A stretch of 64,000 bases of DNA, taken from NCBI GenBank assembly GCA_018105865.1, contig CM030859.1:5074343-5138342 (forward strand). The letters are read 5' to 3'. The stretch is from Metaphire vulgaris. Taxonomy: Eukaryota > Annelida > Clitellata > Crassiclitellata > Megascolecidae. This document shows positions 1 to 17,471 of the stretch, in pieces. Every line of letters begins with the position of its first letter. Position 1 is the first letter of the stretch. The notes below the pieces were generated by a model. The model had not been told where the DNA came from. It worked only from the letters and a program-made list of their open reading frames with translations, and did no database searches. The position numbers and the translations under genes were made by a program.

Positions 1-314
1 AGGGTGTGATTCTTCATCACGCACAGACGGTCTTGGCACAAGGAGAGGCTATGTATTGCGCATCACTTGACCCTGGGAGTGATGAGGACCAGTCCTGATC
101 TGTAGGATCAGGGAAAGGTACTACCTCTCTCATCTCCCTTGTCCCCTTATGTTACATACCATACCATATATTATATTAACTACAAATAAAGTTAAACCTG
201 TTCAACATCAGTCACACAGTTAGAACAATTTTGATCAAATACTAATCGCCTTGTAAGTGAAACAAACAATTGATGAGTCTTGTACAAAATTTAAGAAATA
301 CAGGGTAGCATTAC
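1..314. other. DLD intron or 3' region, no exon seen
   Basis: This stretch lies downstream (on the minus strand) of the last DLD exon visible here. The remaining DLD coding sequence, about 145 residues including the dimerisation domain, must lie beyond the left edge, because none of its conserved peptides can be read here on the minus strand. I see no repeat or other gene in it. Confidence 0.5.
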
Positions 315-6573
<6,259 letters not shown>

Positions 6574-6698
6574 CCTCCGAAAGAAATCCAACGAAAAAAA
6601 CAACGAAGATCAGACGGAAGCGCCCTACAACGTCTCTATGTACTCAGCTACGCATTTCTATGGAGGCCTCTACACTTATCCTGCGCTATCTGTGTAGA

Positions 6699-6793
<95 letters not shown>

Positions 6794-7414
6794 CTGCGCT
6801 GATCAAGTCTTTTATCTCGGTCACCCGGTGGGGATATGCACAGACTTTAATATCATATGTATAATAATAATAAATCTATGGAGAAAACATAAAAGACAGT
6901 TTAAGACACCATGGACTTCAATTATGACATATTAATTGTGTCTTGCTATTATTGTTAACATTAAGCTTTTTTGGGTTCCCGCTTTAACCAACACTTAGTT
7001 GTTCTTCATCATGTCTTTCCAGCCGATTCTAGGACTTAATGTTTCTAAAAGACCACATTTCAGTTACCGCTAGTTTTCCTCCCATAATTTTGGACACTCT
7101 CCAAGTCTCGCAGCTATATACTATATAGCAGTACAGTGTTGGAGTTGTGAAATTTGAGCTTGGCAACTCCAACACTGTAGCAGTAGGCCTATTGGCCACA
7201 CATAAGATCGCAGCACATTTATTCTAGTTCGCGTTATATGTTGGTTTTTCGGAATATTCGTAAGTTCGCTAAATGCTGACTTGGCATGCAATGCCAATTC
7301 TTTTTCTAATTTTTTCGTCGCATCTTCTATCGCTCGTGATCTGTGCTTTTTTGATCTGTGCTTTGCTTGAATTGTTGCGCCAGTTGAATTTCGTGTTGTT
7401 GAACGTATAGGGTC
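6574..7414. other. Upstream flank of DLD, probable promoter side
   Basis: The first DLD coding exon ends the gene at 6573, so its 5' leader and promoter should lie here. I see no TATA box in a convincing place. A long dinucleotide repeat starts at 6701. A short hairpin occurs at 7138-7173 (GTTGGAGTTG pairing with CAACTCCAAC). No ORF or recognisable gene is present. Confidence 0.4.
6701..6790. repeat. Microsatellite (TG)n then (TA)n
   Basis: About 25 TG units pass directly into about 20 TA units. The compound structure lies about 130 bases upstream of the DLD start codon. Confidence 0.97.
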
Positions 7415-7977
7415 CTATAACCCAGGGGCGCCCACACAAGGGGGGAAAGGAAGCAAATGCTTCCTGAAAAACCTAGGGGGGGAAGAAATTCCCCCCCTGC
7501 GTTTTGGTATCGCGTTAGAGTAGTATATTATTCGATAGGCCCCTCAATGACTGCGCAATTACTGGCTTTATTGCAGTGCAATTTTGTAACTTCATATAAG
7601 ATTACCGGTACTCAATTCAAGCTCAAGTTCATGATGATCAGGCATTCATAAAATGTTATTATTATTGTAACTTTTACGCATTCATTCTAATGATGAAGAG
7701 TGCAAACTTCCTGTGAAATATAAATCATTTGTAACAAACTAATAGACTCACATGAAGTTTACATTCCAAATTAGACTACTGCAACTCCCTGCAACTCCCT
7801 CCACTACTGCAGCCTTCCAAAGACCTCCATCAACAAATTACAATCCATTTAAAACTGTGAAACGATGCAATTAGATGCTGTTAATAATAATTATAATTTG
7901 CTTGTTTCAGTCAGTTGCCTTAAGTCTAGTTACCCAATTTGCAGTTGTTGCAGCTTTAATGCCTTTATCATCTATGT

Positions 7978-8233
7978 CAGCGGTTCTCAACCTTTATAGT
8001 ACCGCGACCCCTTTAATTCAATTCAAAATGTTCGGAATCGTTATTATTTAATTGTCTCCATGTCTATCCTCGAATGACAATTATAGTGAAGCAACTAGTA
8101 CGTCGTAACTACCACTGAGGAAATTTTTTACAATACGAAAAGAGACAACCCCATATTTCTGATGGTCTCGGGCGACCCTGGCAATCGTCATTCGACCCCT
8201 TTGGGGTCGCGACCCACAGGTTGAGAACCGCTG
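7978..8233. mobile_element. hAT MITE, ends CAGCGGTTCTCAACC
   Basis: 256-base element with inverted ends CAGCGGTTCTCAACCT and AGGTTGAGAACCGCTG, subterminal ACCGCGACCCC and GGGGTCGCGACCC, and an exact 8-base duplication ATCTATGT (7970-7977, 8234-8241). This end type is typical of Charlie-like hAT MITEs known in many animals. It is nested inside the 7423-8901 element, so it is younger than that one. Confidence 0.93.
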
Positions 8234-8663
8234 ATCTATGTAAAATAATGTAGGTGTGGCTGTTGAGAAATCTAATTTTAAAATAAATACTAAAAGTAAC
8301 ATTCATTTTATTTGCATTTGGATGTGGTCATATTGCCAATAGATAATTTGCAGGTAATTTTGAATAGTTTGCCAGCGCAATTACTGTGATATCTCTCTTT
8401 AGTTTCAACTTACAACTATTAGTGCTTTGTGGCTGTTGGAATTTTTCAGAAATTAAGAATTAGAAGTTACTGGTATGAGACCTATCCTGGTGCACCAAAG
8501 TGTCCTCTATGTAATGTCCAAAATGCACTGAAACTCACCTACGAGCACCTATTGATTTCAAAAAATTTTCCGGGGTTATACACGGACCAAGGCTTTTTCC
8601 ATGAATTTGCGGGGATGGGGATTGTCAATGTTCAGTGTCGAGTCTTATACGGCTACTTTTTCG

Positions 8664-8665
<2 letters not shown>

Positions 8666-8758
<93 letters not shown>

Positions 8759-8791
8759 TACTACTACTAATAATAATAATACTAATAATAA
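8666..8791. repeat. Microsatellite (AAT)n
   Basis: More than 35 AAT units with a few interruptions at the right end. Translations of it (poly-Asn, poly-Ile) are not genes. Confidence 0.97.
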
Positions 8792-9097
8792 TGTGGTGTA
8801 GATAAATCCCTGCCTGATCCCCGTTTAGGGGCAGGAGAGGAAAGGGAGGACAGGGAAGGGGGAACCTGCTTCCAGCAGCCAAGGGGGGATGGGCGCCCCT
8901 GCTATAACCGTCCTATACTTTGCAGATAGGGGTTTCTTTCGCTTTGGAAATTACCATTGAATGTGTTTTTTGACTTATTTCTAATCCTAGATAACAATAT
9001 AGGGCTTATAAATTATAGTTTAAAAAAATTGACAAGAAAATGGACGAGAGTGGTTGGATTACTTTGGCGGTTTGAAGGAATGGCAGCCATATAAAGG

Positions 9098-9475
9098 CAG
9101 TGTTTATTCTAGCCACCTTGACATTGGGGGGGGAGTTTGAAAATTTTTTGGGGGGAGAAGGTTTGTCTTCACAAAAGTCTTGACAAGCAAAAAAAGCTTT
9201 TATCACTTCCAGAAAGTGGTGACGAGCAAAAAAGGTCATCACATCACATCCTTTCTTATCTTATCTTTGTTCCCCTTCTCCATTCTCCAAATGCTCTAAT
9301 GCTCTTCTGATTATGGCCATGTCCTTATATTTTCTCCTCTCCAAAATCAAAAAAACCCCTCTCATCACACTTTTGTGGGAAATTTCCATCCCCAATGCAA
9401 CATATAGAAATTTTTTTTGGGGGGGGGGATTTCAAACTGGGGACACCCCCCCCCAAGAGCCTAGAATAAACACTG
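9098..9475. mobile_element. hAT MITE, ends CAGTGTTTATTCTAG (copy 1)
   Basis: 378 bases with inverted ends CAGTGTTTATTCTAG and CTAGAATAAACACTG. Flanks are TATAAAGG (9090-9097) and CATAAAGG (9476-9483), 7 of 8 matching. The interior is G-runs on the left and C-runs on the right that can pair, plus the shared internal module (GAGCAAAAAAGGTCATCAC at 9223-9241). Confidence 0.88.
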
Positions 9476-9483
9476 CATAAAGG

Positions 9484-10394
9484 CAACAGTCGTGCATGCA
9501 GCCACTGAAGTGTTGATAAGCCTACACTGTAGATGATTTTAAGAGGCAGTTAATTCTTTGAATGCCATGTTGTTTTTACAGAATTTGCCCCTCAACAGTT
9601 TCCCAAAATGTTTTAAATCAAATATCATAACAATATTGACAATGCATATATCAATTGAAAGGGTTTTCGATTATTTACAAGAATATGAAAAGAAAAATAT
9701 AACATTTGCAATGACATTCTTCAGATTTCATGAGAAGATATAAAAATAAAAAAATTAAAATTGGACTTTGAAGTTCATTAAAATTTTTGTCAGCAACAAG
9801 CCAGTGTAAGCAAGCTATCTGAAATATGTACACATATGTAATAAACATTTAACAATTTTTATATAGAAATAAAAATGTCATATTTTAGTTTACAGAGAAT
9901 TTAGTGTGAAAGGTCTCAAAGCAATTATGACATATGTATTTTTGGCACTTGTCACAAAATTTCCTAAAATATTTTGTCAGCAACAAGACATTATTAGCAA
10001 ACTATCTGAAACATGTACAATTGTACACATATGTACTTATGTAGGCCTATTAGACATTAAAAATTATATAAAATGTGATATTTTAGTTTAGAAAGGATCT
10101 TGTGTGAAAGATGTCGAAACAATTATGGCATACGTCGGCCTATATTTTACACATGTCACAAAAGCTCAATGACTTGGTTTTTTGTGCTGCCCAGCAGAAT
10201 TTTTCGTTTTCGTTGTCATCGGACCTGGAAATATCCATGTCATCAATCGTTTCCAAAACTTCAATAGTCGAATAAAACTTCTGCCCCTGTGTATAGAAGG
10301 GTATTTAAAAGTTTAAATGCCAGAAGGACCGCAAATATTGTTTACAAATCGACATATTTTCGCAGTCAAACTCACGAAATAAAAGGTACAGTAT
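9484..10394. other. AT-rich intergenic DNA, decayed duplicate
   Basis: No gene. Two related blocks, about 9770-9900 and 9950-10090, share phrases such as TTTGTCAGCAACAAG, CTATCTGAAA and ATGTACACATATGTA, which points to an old local tandem duplication of roughly 180 bases. Confidence 0.4.
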
Positions 10395-10790
10395 TTTCGC
10401 ACAACCTCGATCTACTATAGACTAAGCTTCTTCTCACGTAACACTCCTTCGACCTCTGAACTCAATTCCAATATCCCTCCGCTGTCTACATCAAAACCAA
10501 ATAACAAACTCTGAATTACAATTTTCTCCCCCTCTTGCAACATCTCCTCATGCTTTCATTCTAAACTAAAGTCATTTCTCTTCAAAAAAATCATTTCCTC
10601 CATAGCTGTAGCGTCCCACCCACTCGCCCTTTTGATTAAATGACCCGGCATGAATGACCCCACCTTTGACTATAGCTGCTTCATTTCGCGATTAAGCGCA
10701 TATGAAAAAGAAGCTACTTCGGCGCTTCTTTTGAAAGCGCTATAGAAGTTAACGAGATTTTACTTACTTACTTACTTATTCACCATCATC
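10395..10790 (+). mobile_element. CR1-like LINE 3' end with (ACTT)n tail
   Basis: Plus-strand remnant of the same family found on the minus strand at 41385-43200. It has the [15 protein letters not shown] coding remnant, then the untranslated end AAAGCGCTATAGAAGTTAACGAGATTTTACTTACTTACTTA. Stops interrupt the frame. The ACTT tail is the LINE's own 3' repeat. Confidence 0.65.
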
Positions 10791-11090
10791 AAACAACATA
10801 ACTAGAGCTGGGTCGATTACGATTATTTTTTCCGATTACGATTACGATTATTTTCGATTATTTTTCACGATTACGATTTCGATTACGATTACGGTTTTTT
10901 AAATAATCGCGATTTCGATTTCGATTATTTCACAGTACCTTTAGAAACTGGCTTTCCCGTCATATTTTACAGTATTCGGCAATCCTCTGTGTGTATCGAT
11001 GCTCAGTTGGTCTTCAACAGGGATATTTCTGCAATTTGAGGTCGACACCTAACATTTGGTGATGTGACAATGATATGCATACAGAATGCA

Positions 11091-11520
11091 TATTTATTTA
11101 TTTATTTATTGACAATTTATATAGCGCAGTACGCAAGGCTAAGGCCTACAACAACAAGAGCGCGCCAGTTCATATCCAATATTAAATAAATGTGTCTTCA
11201 AATTTCTAATGAAAAGTCCAGCTGAGACTGCTCTAGTCCATTGTCCGCAGGGCGGATACCGCGCGAATGATCTTTCCCCAAACTTGGGGTCTTCGGGGAG
11301 GGACCAACAACTGCACTCTCCGACTGGACCTAAGAACCGATCTCCTCTCGATCACAGTCGATCTTCGTACAAGCACAGTTAGATAATCAGGACAGAGTGG
11401 ATCGTGTAAAGCCCGAAACCAAGCCAACAGCGCTTGTAGACAATGCGCTGTGGAACACGGAGCCGTGGAGTCGATCTCTAAGGAGAGGAGTGATTAGCCC
11501 TGAACACCCCCAAACAGGCC
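11091..11520 (-). mobile_element. CR1-like LINE 3' end (TTTA tail family)
   Basis: Minus-strand copy of the C-terminus and 3' end also present at 27955-28528. It begins at (TTTA)n, then GACAATTTATATAGCGCAGTA and the coding remnant with FRALHDPLCPDYLTVLVRRS and LRSSRRVQLLVP. A deletion relative to the other copy fuses the frame after VWG. It is inside the 10803-12629 element. Confidence 0.8.
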
Positions 11521-12059
11521 CATTCAGAGGGGGCTAGGATGGCCATTCGGCCCTGGCCTCCATCATTTTGGGGCCTCCCTTTGTTTCCTTGTCGAGAATT
11601 CAGAAAGCTAGAACTACTAGAAGGGGCCTCAAAATTTGGTGATGACCTTTTGCTTGTTGAATTTTGGGAAAAGCTAGAAGGTATTCTGCGGTCCTCAAAA
11701 TTGGTGATTACCTTTTTCGCTTGTCAAAATTTTAATTGTTGGGAAGGCTAGGAGAGGTATTGAAATTCCAACTGGCCTGGACCTCCTTCAGCCTCTAAAG
11801 AGGCCTGCCCCAAATGGAGAAATAGACCCCACAACTTTATCCTCGGATATGACTTTTTTTGCTTGTCAGACTTTGTGTGAGTCTCTATAACGGCTTTTTT
11901 TTGCTTGTCAGCCTTTTTCGGTAGAGACTTCCAAATTTCGACACTCCCAGATTTTCCTGACACCCCAAATTCCCAATCCCACAATCCTAGAAATAAACAC
12001 ACCCCAGATTTTCCTGACACCCCACCCCAATTCACAATCCTAGAAATAACCCTGGTCTT

Positions 12060-12141
12060 CAATCTCCTTAAAGGATCGAGCCTGGGTGGCAAGACCGATA
12101 TCGTCAGCGTATCCAAACTTCCTACTGATGGTACCAGGTAG
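12060..12141 (-). mobile_element. Reverse transcriptase scrap with YADD motif
   Basis: The minus strand reads SRKFGYADDIGLATQARSF. YADD is the catalytic box of reverse transcriptases and the downstream residues fit non-LTR elements. Only about 25 codons remain. Confidence 0.6.
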
Positions 12142-12185
12142 GTTTGTTTAAAGGCCTATAGGCCTACAAATTGAATAACGTGGGG

Positions 12186-12476
12186 CTAGAACTGGACCCT
12201 ATGGTAGACCGTTTCGTCGACGTCTCCAGGAGCTGACATCTCCCAAGTGAACTCAGAACCGTCTGTCAGAGATGAGTAATTCCACAAGTTGACAGAACCG
12301 GCAAGTTGAGCAAGAGTTTGTACATTAAACCCACCTGACACACCGTATCGAAAGCTGCTGTCAAACCCAGAAAGATGGTACCTGTCTTTGACGCTGTTGA
12401 ATCCATTTTCAATGAAAATCTTATAATCAACGGTAAATTGATCTTTCTTTGAATCGGAAATATTGTATAATATCAC
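12186..12476 (-). CDS. Unidentified open frame inside hAT-type element
   Basis: A 96-codon open frame, more complex in composition than the surrounding repeats (for example GGFNVQTLAQLAGSVNLWNY and TDGSEFTWEMSAPGDVDETV). I do not recognise a family. It sits just inside the right inverted end of the 10803-12629 element and could be captured host exon sequence, part of a decayed transposase, or chance. Confidence 0.25.
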   Translation of the reverse strand: MILYNISDSKKDQFTVDYKIFIENGFNSVKDRYHLSGFDSSFRYGVSGGFNVQTLAQLAGSVNLWNYSSLTDGSEFTWEMSAPGDVDETVYHRVQF

Positions 12477-12743
12477 TTACAGGAATAATCGAAAAATAAT
12501 CGCGATTTCGATTATTTTTTCGACGATTATCGATTATTTCGATTTATTTAATAATCGTGTCGATTACGATTACGATTTTTTCAAAAATCGCGATTTCGAT
12601 TTCGATTTCGATTAATCGACCCACCCCTAAACATAACGCTACAAACTCCTCGTCGGCCATTTTAGGTTGCGCTACATCAAATGTTCGTGGGCGTTGTCTT
12701 TTTTAGCCCGTATGCAATATCGAGTCGCTTGCGGAGTTGCGGT

Positions 12744-12796
12744 TAGACTGAGTGCCGCCGCCGTTCGCCGCCGATTGCCGTCGCCGCCGCCGCCGC

Positions 12797-12827
<31 letters not shown>

Positions 12828-13617
12828 GCCGAGAGGATACCGGCGTGACGTCGGCGTTGTGTCGTTGTAACCAGAGTAGACCAACACTGTCGTAATACGT
12901 GAATAAAAATGTCTTCACTAAATAGGCAATACTAGCTAGCTCAAAACACGCGTTACTTATCTACTTCGCTTCATTCGTCTATCGAATGACGCCCTGTATT
13001 GTTTACATTCTGCAAAATGGCTACAGAAAAGCGTTTCCGATTAAAATTACGCGAAGACCAAAAACGATGCTAAATGATGCTGAAATTAACTGTGCACAGT
13101 TAACTAAACGAGCAGTGAAACTATGCATCATAACTGAGAGCGTTTTTTGCTTAAATCCTCTTAGTTTAGTTTAAATCTCCTTAGTCTGATGTCGGCGGTG
13201 CTTTGTTTTCTAAGTTGGCACATAAACTTTTTAAAAGTTTTCATTTATGGTCAGTTGGTCACTTTCGGATATATAATGAAGCAATATAATCTGATAAGAA
13301 ATTTACCATTTTTATTTTTATGCTCTTCTTAAATTGCGTAATTTTGTTTTTAATGTGCATTATAAGTTCGTAACATTGTTTTCAAATGAACCGGGTGACA
13401 AAAGACCATGAGAATTTAACAAAAACGACGATACCAAATGGTATCCTTTGTAGTCAGTAGTCACACGTATTGTACTGTATTAACCGTTTGTACGCCGCCG
13501 CCGTCAGTGAAGTCCACGCCGCCGCCGCCGATAAAATTGGTTCGGCGCGCCGCCGCCGCCGGTGATAGAGCGGTCAAACGCCGCCGCCGACCCTCAGAGC
13601 GTCGGCGCACAGGTCGA
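12744..13617 (-). mobile_element. Element with CGG-rich inverted ends (copy 1, inverted)
   Basis: Reverse-oriented copy of the element at 28529-29727, which it matches along its length (for example the peptide-like segments CIVYILQNG and SVGLLWL, and the AACCGTTTGTACGCCGCC end). Its ends are TAGACTGAGTGCCGCCG and CGGCGCACAGGTCGA. Both ends are built of CCG/CGG triplets with inversions. I could not find a flanking duplication for this copy. The poly-Gly, poly-Arg and poly-Pro frames within it are not genes. Confidence 0.8.
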
Positions 13618-14337
13618 GCGGCGACAGCGCGGCGGAAGCAACATGGTGACTGCCGCGTTGGCTGAATGCAAGTGGAAAGGCGCCTTAATGTAAGAGTTAA
13701 GAACTGCAGAGAAGGTGGTCGAGTACAGCTAGCGACGAAAGCCGACTGATAAACTCAGGCGCTGTTTGTAGACCTATGAACTGAATCCTGCAGGTGAGAT
13801 GGAAAGATTAAACTGTTTGCGTTCTGTTCATTTGTTAAATGGCGTCCGCTATCACGAGCGAACATTACGCGCAGAGCATGATTATATACTTTTACCTTAA
13901 AGTAAACTCATTTCGATTTCATTTAATTTTCAAACTATGGACTCCATGAAGTGTTAAAAATTATATATCTTATGCTGTTTAATGTTTATATGTATTATAT
14001 ATTCAGTATATTATTTACAGATAAGCTTATAGATAACCTTAACTATTCTTATATGAACGAAGCCTTGATTTTCAACGTCTGATAACGATGAAATCGTAAC
14101 GTTGATTTCTGTCGCATTATTTATGATTCTGTGATTATATTTACTGATTATCTGCAGGCGAACGGCATTATCAGAAATAATTTACTATCTCTCAAACATT
14201 CGTATAAGGCCTATGCTTATAGTTATTAGATTATAAATAACTACTCAAATTAACGCAGTTATGTTAATCTTTGAAATTCTCGTGACTCGGTTACACCTAT
14301 GTCAATTTTATTGCGCATTAATTGAAATTCAGTCAGA
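13618..14337. other. Intergenic, nothing recognised
   Basis: The first 180 bases are moderately GC-rich and unique-looking (GAAGGTGGTCGAGTACAGC and onward). The rest is AT-rich. No ORF, splice pattern or repeat was recognised. Confidence 0.4.
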
Positions 14338-14640
14338 CAAGGGTTGTCAGACGTCCGGCAAGATCGAGGACATGTCCTCCTTTTGGACCTCGTGTCCTTT
14401 TGGACCTCGTGTCCTCCGTCCGGCAGGAATTGGCCTGAAATGAAAAAATGTCCGGCTCTTTGCTCTCATCATCTACTGACTTGAATTTCGATCTACTTGG
14501 CCTTGTAATTGGAAATTGGACACTATGGTCGACGCTCAAAGAAGACAAATTAAGAAGAGAATCCGATCGATCCGTTCTGCAAGAGGAATAATTCTTCTCA
14601 CCTGCAGACAGGGTGCGATCTGTGACCCGGTCACCCGGAG

Positions 14641-14730
14641 CAGTGGGGGGAATATTAGGGGGAACATGGCGAGCAGTGGGAGGAACATGACGAGCAATGA
14701 GGGGAACAAGACGAGCAGTGGAGGGGGGAC
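14641..14730 (+). repeat. Minisatellite, unit GGGAACATGACGAGCAGTGG
   Basis: About four imperfect 18-21 base units of GGGGGAACATGGCGAGCAGTG type in tandem. On the reverse strand this gives the periodic LIARHVPPTARHVPP frame, which is not a gene by itself. Confidence 0.75.
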
Positions 14731-15139
14731 ATGGGAAATGCATGGTTTAATGCACAGTACTTTGCTCTAACTGTTAATATTATTTGTATAAATTGTCAAA
14801 CGCCATTTATTTCAACCATAAATGTAATACCGCAACAGCAAGTTGCAACAATTGAAAACCTGCAACCAAATTCAAGCAACTATCACTTAACATTAATGCA
14901 AATCAGGCATGAATTGGAGCAGATGTCTTGTCAGTTTTTTTGCCAGTTGGTGCAACTGAGGCAGCATGTCGCATACCCATTTTTAGCATAACTGGCAGGA
15001 TTGAACAGTGTTGGTGGTTAATCTTCACGAAAACAAAAGATGAAAGTGTATGAATACTGAGTTGATTTCTAACTGGTGTATCATTTATATTCATGCACGT
15101 GAAGCCCCACTCACATTCAGCTGACGAAATAGGCAGAAT

Positions 15140-15589
15140 TTGAATTCTACTGAATACTCAAGCACGACAAGCAGATTGCACATTGTTTGTACTGTCGGAA
15201 GATTGCTAGTGACGGATCACATTGTTTCTCAACTGTCGGAACTGATTCCCCAAGGCTTGCGACCCCAACGGATCTACTTTGCTAAAAATAATAATTCGAC
15301 AATTAAAATGTTAGGTAAATTATTAAATCTATCACCAGATAATGATCTGTCAATTTTATTGTCATTCGGCCATGGGGATGAAGTTAGAACTGTAAATGGT
15401 TCACCAAATAATGATCAATTTTATTGTCTCATGAGGAAGTATAGCAGTACTGGTAAATTTTTTGAAATGGTTTTAAGATCAATTTTTTCAAAGGTTGTCC
15501 CCAGTTACCACCAATCTTCTAGTTTCATTTCTTACATGCTCGGCGCGAAGCGCCGACAAAAATTTTCTCCCTCTGTTGAAGGTGAATGA
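15140..15589 (+). CDS. Unidentified 149-codon open frame within repeat region
   Basis: The frame contains RLHIVCTVGRLLVTDHIVS and SPDNDLSILLSFGHGDEVR, then runs into the tandem block at 15545. No family recognised and no start context or splice evidence. It may be a relic of the element's own protein. Confidence 0.2.
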   Translation: MNSTEYSSTTSRLHIVCTVGRLLVTDHIVSQLSELIPQGLRPQRIYFAKNNNSTIKMLGKLLNLSPDNDLSILLSFGHGDEVRTVNGSPNNDQFYCLMRKYSSTGKFFEMVLRSIFSKVVPSYHQSSSFISYMLGAKRRQKFSPSVEGE

Positions 15590-15985
15590 ATTTTCCTGTC
15601 ACAGTGGATGGGAAGATTGACTTCCCTGGCTGGGATGTCAGTAGCCACTTCAGTGGGGGGATGTAGTTGGGCAGTGGGGGTGGGGGAATCCCCACATCCC
15701 TCCTACAAATCGCGCCTTGGTTACCACCGAACATTAAGTTTCATTTTTTTTACTCATGCTCGGCGCCAGGCGCCAAAAATTTTTTCCCTCTGCTAACGAT
15801 GAAAATTTCTCCCTCTGCTAACGGTGAATGCATTTTCCTGTTACAGTCACAGTGGGGGGAGATTGACTTCCCTGGCTGGGATGTCAGTAGCCATCTCAGT
15901 GGGGGATGTAGTTGGGAAGTGGGGGGGGGGAAGATTCCCCACTTCTCCCTACAAATCGCGCTCTGCCTGCAGACAATGCCTTGTA
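15545..15985 (+). repeat. Tandem repeat, unit about 240 bases
   Basis: Successive units share CTCGGCGC-AAGCGCC, AAAATTTTCTCCCTCTG, GGTGAATG-ATTTTCCTGT, GATTGACTTCCCTGGCTGGG, ATGTCAGTAGCCA and CTACAAATCGCGC. Two nearly complete units are present with a short internal duplication near 15790-15820. Confidence 0.85.
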
Positions 15986-16350
15986 TGTAGTTTTAGAAAT
16001 GGAAATAGAAGTTACTTTGGCTTTGTTACTTTTATCTCGGTGTGCGAGTACCTCTTTTGCTTGTCAAGATTTGTTACCCGATCGATGTAAGTCTGAAGTT
16101 TACAGTCTTTTTCTTTTGTCTGGCTTTGTCCTCCTTTATGACATCTGGTGTCCTCCTTTGGACATAGATGTCTCTGGCAACCATACGTTTGACGTTTAAG
16201 GTAAACAGTTGTCGACAGTGTTTACTGACAAATAGGCCTATTGCAGAATAACTGCAGCAAAGGATTAGTTAGACTTATATCGGAGGCGTAGCGACGGGGT
16301 ATACCCACCCCACCACCCCAAAAATTAGTATACATATACTACAGTATAGG

Positions 16351-16541
16351 CAGTGTTTATTCTAGGCCTTCTTAGGGGGAATTCCCCCCCCCCCAAGTTT
16401 GAAAATCCCCCTCCAAATTTTTTTAGATGTTGGCTGGGGAATGGAAATTTCCCCCCAAACGTGTGAAAACTCAAACCTTGTCCACCCCCCCTCCAAACAT
16501 TTCGAAATTCCCCAATGTCAAGGGGGCTAGAATAAACACTG
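16351..16541. mobile_element. hAT MITE, ends CAGTGTTTATTCTAG (copy 2)
   Basis: 191 bases with inverted ends CAGTGTTTATTCTAG and CTAGAATAAACACTG and an exact duplication AGTATAGG (16343-16350, 16542-16549). The interior is C-rich on the left and has CCCCCCTCC blocks, so most of the element can fold on itself. Confidence 0.94.
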
Positions 16542-16552
16542 AGTATAGGGGC

Positions 16553-16680
16553 CGTCCATAAATGACGTCACGCGATTTTGGCAGATTTTTGACCCCCTCT
16601 TCGTCAAACGTCGTCACAAAAGTCAGACTCCCTCAAATATGACGTCGCAATGCGTTGACCCCTATACTCCGAAAAATCTT
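16553..16680. repeat. Decayed repeat, GGCCGTCCATAAATGACGTCA type
   Basis: Starts GGGGCCGTCCATAAATGACGTC and continues with ACGCGATTTTGGCAGATTTTTGACCCCC. A diverged relative starts at 22085 (GGCTGTCCATTAATTACGCC then TTTTGGGCAATTTTTACCC). The pair indicates an interspersed family; ends not resolved. Confidence 0.5.
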
Positions 16681-16783
16681 GACCAGCCACGCTGGAATAT
16701 TTTGTTCGATCGACAAAACCTACTAACGGAAATTAAGGTAAGAGACTTTTTCAAAAATCAGGTAGAACCTCTGCTGGGAGTCA

Positions 16784-16785
<2 letters not shown>

Positions 16786-16835
<50 letters not shown>

Positions 16836-16925
16836 CATATATATCATATAATATTAGTTTTATATACTATATATATATATGAATAATATTTGTATAATAT
16901 ATAACCTGATATATTATACATATAT
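16786..16925. repeat. Microsatellite (AT)n, with degenerate flank
   Basis: A clean TA run to about 16835 followed by degenerate ATAT-rich DNA to about 16925. Confidence 0.95.
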
Positions 16926-17060
16926 AATATGTAACAATATATACCCCAAATTTTATACCCCCTCGCCCAAAAAAATCAAATTCCTGTCTAATACTGGGAT
17001 ATAATATTATGAGTATTGATTACTGTACACATTCTCCTATGCTTCAGTGACACTAGGGGG

Positions 17061-17234
17061 CAGAACCGTAACTAGGGGCGGAGGGGGCAAGCCGCCCCGG
17101 GCGCCGAGCCGTCGGGGGGGGCGCATTTTTGAAGTGGGTGTGAATAAAAAAATAGCAAAAAAGGTCATCACCAAATTTAGGGGCGCAAAATAGAAATCTT
17201 GCCCCGGGCGCCGAAAACCCTAGTTACGGCTCTG
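17061..17234. mobile_element. hAT MITE, ends CAGAACCGTAACTAGGG
   Basis: 174 bases with inverted ends CAGAACCGTAACTAGGG and CCCTAGTTACGGCTCTG and inner GCCCCGGGCGCCGA arms that also pair. It contains the shared module (AAAAAAGGTCATCACC at 17157). The flanking 8 bases do not match, so the host duplication has decayed or one end was moved. Same family as 28837-29117. Confidence 0.8.
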
Positions 17235-17319
17235 TAATGAAAACCAGTTATTATTATTATCATTATTAATTAATATTATTAGACCTATTGTTGCTGTTAC
17301 AATAATAACGATAATAATA

Positions 17320-17471
<152 letters not shown>

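Larger units (their letters stand above)
7423..8901. mobile_element. hAT-type non-autonomous element, ends CAGGGGCGCCCA
   Basis: Terminal inverted repeats CAGGGGCGCCCA and TGGGCGCCCCTG are flanked by an exact 8-base duplication CTATAACC (7415-7422 and 8902-8909). The 8-base duplication and CAG/CTG ends are the hAT signature. Subterminal AAGGGGGG runs also pair. It carries a nested MITE at 7978-8233, a LINE scrap near 7778-7860 (CTACTGCAACTCCCT, as in the LDYCNSL block) and an AAT microsatellite. No transposase is visible, so it needed a helper. Confidence 0.88.
10803..12629. mobile_element. Large hAT-type element with GATTACGATT-repeat ends
   Basis: 1827 bases bounded by TAGAGCTGGGTCGATTA and TAATCGACCCACCCCTA, with an exact 8-base duplication AACATAAC (10795-10802, 12630-12637). 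Each end has some 120 bases of degenerate ATTACG/TTTCG repeats in inverted orientation. It carries LINE tail pieces (11091-11520), a segment with four copies of the shared module (11640-11910), a reverse-transcriptase scrap (12060-12141) and an open frame at 12186-12476. It has therefore collected other sequences, or others inserted into it. Confidence 0.85.
14338..16192. mobile_element. Probable hAT-type element with GGTTG(T/C)CAGA ends
   Basis: Left end GGTTGTCAGACGTCC followed by GGACATGTCCTCCTTTTGGAC. Right end, read in reverse, GGTTGCCAGAGACATC followed by GTCCAAAGGAGGACACCAG. The paired ends suggest a terminal-inverted-repeat element, but I could not settle a target duplication. Inside are a GAGCAGTGGG minisatellite, an unknown open frame (15140-15589) and a tandem block (15545-15985). 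Confidence 0.5.

Noticed and set aside
12667..12918. Poly-Pro, poly-Gly and poly-Arg open frames
   Set aside because: All come from CGG/CCG triplets in the end of the CGG-rich element; the same happens at 28515-28769 and 29521-29751.
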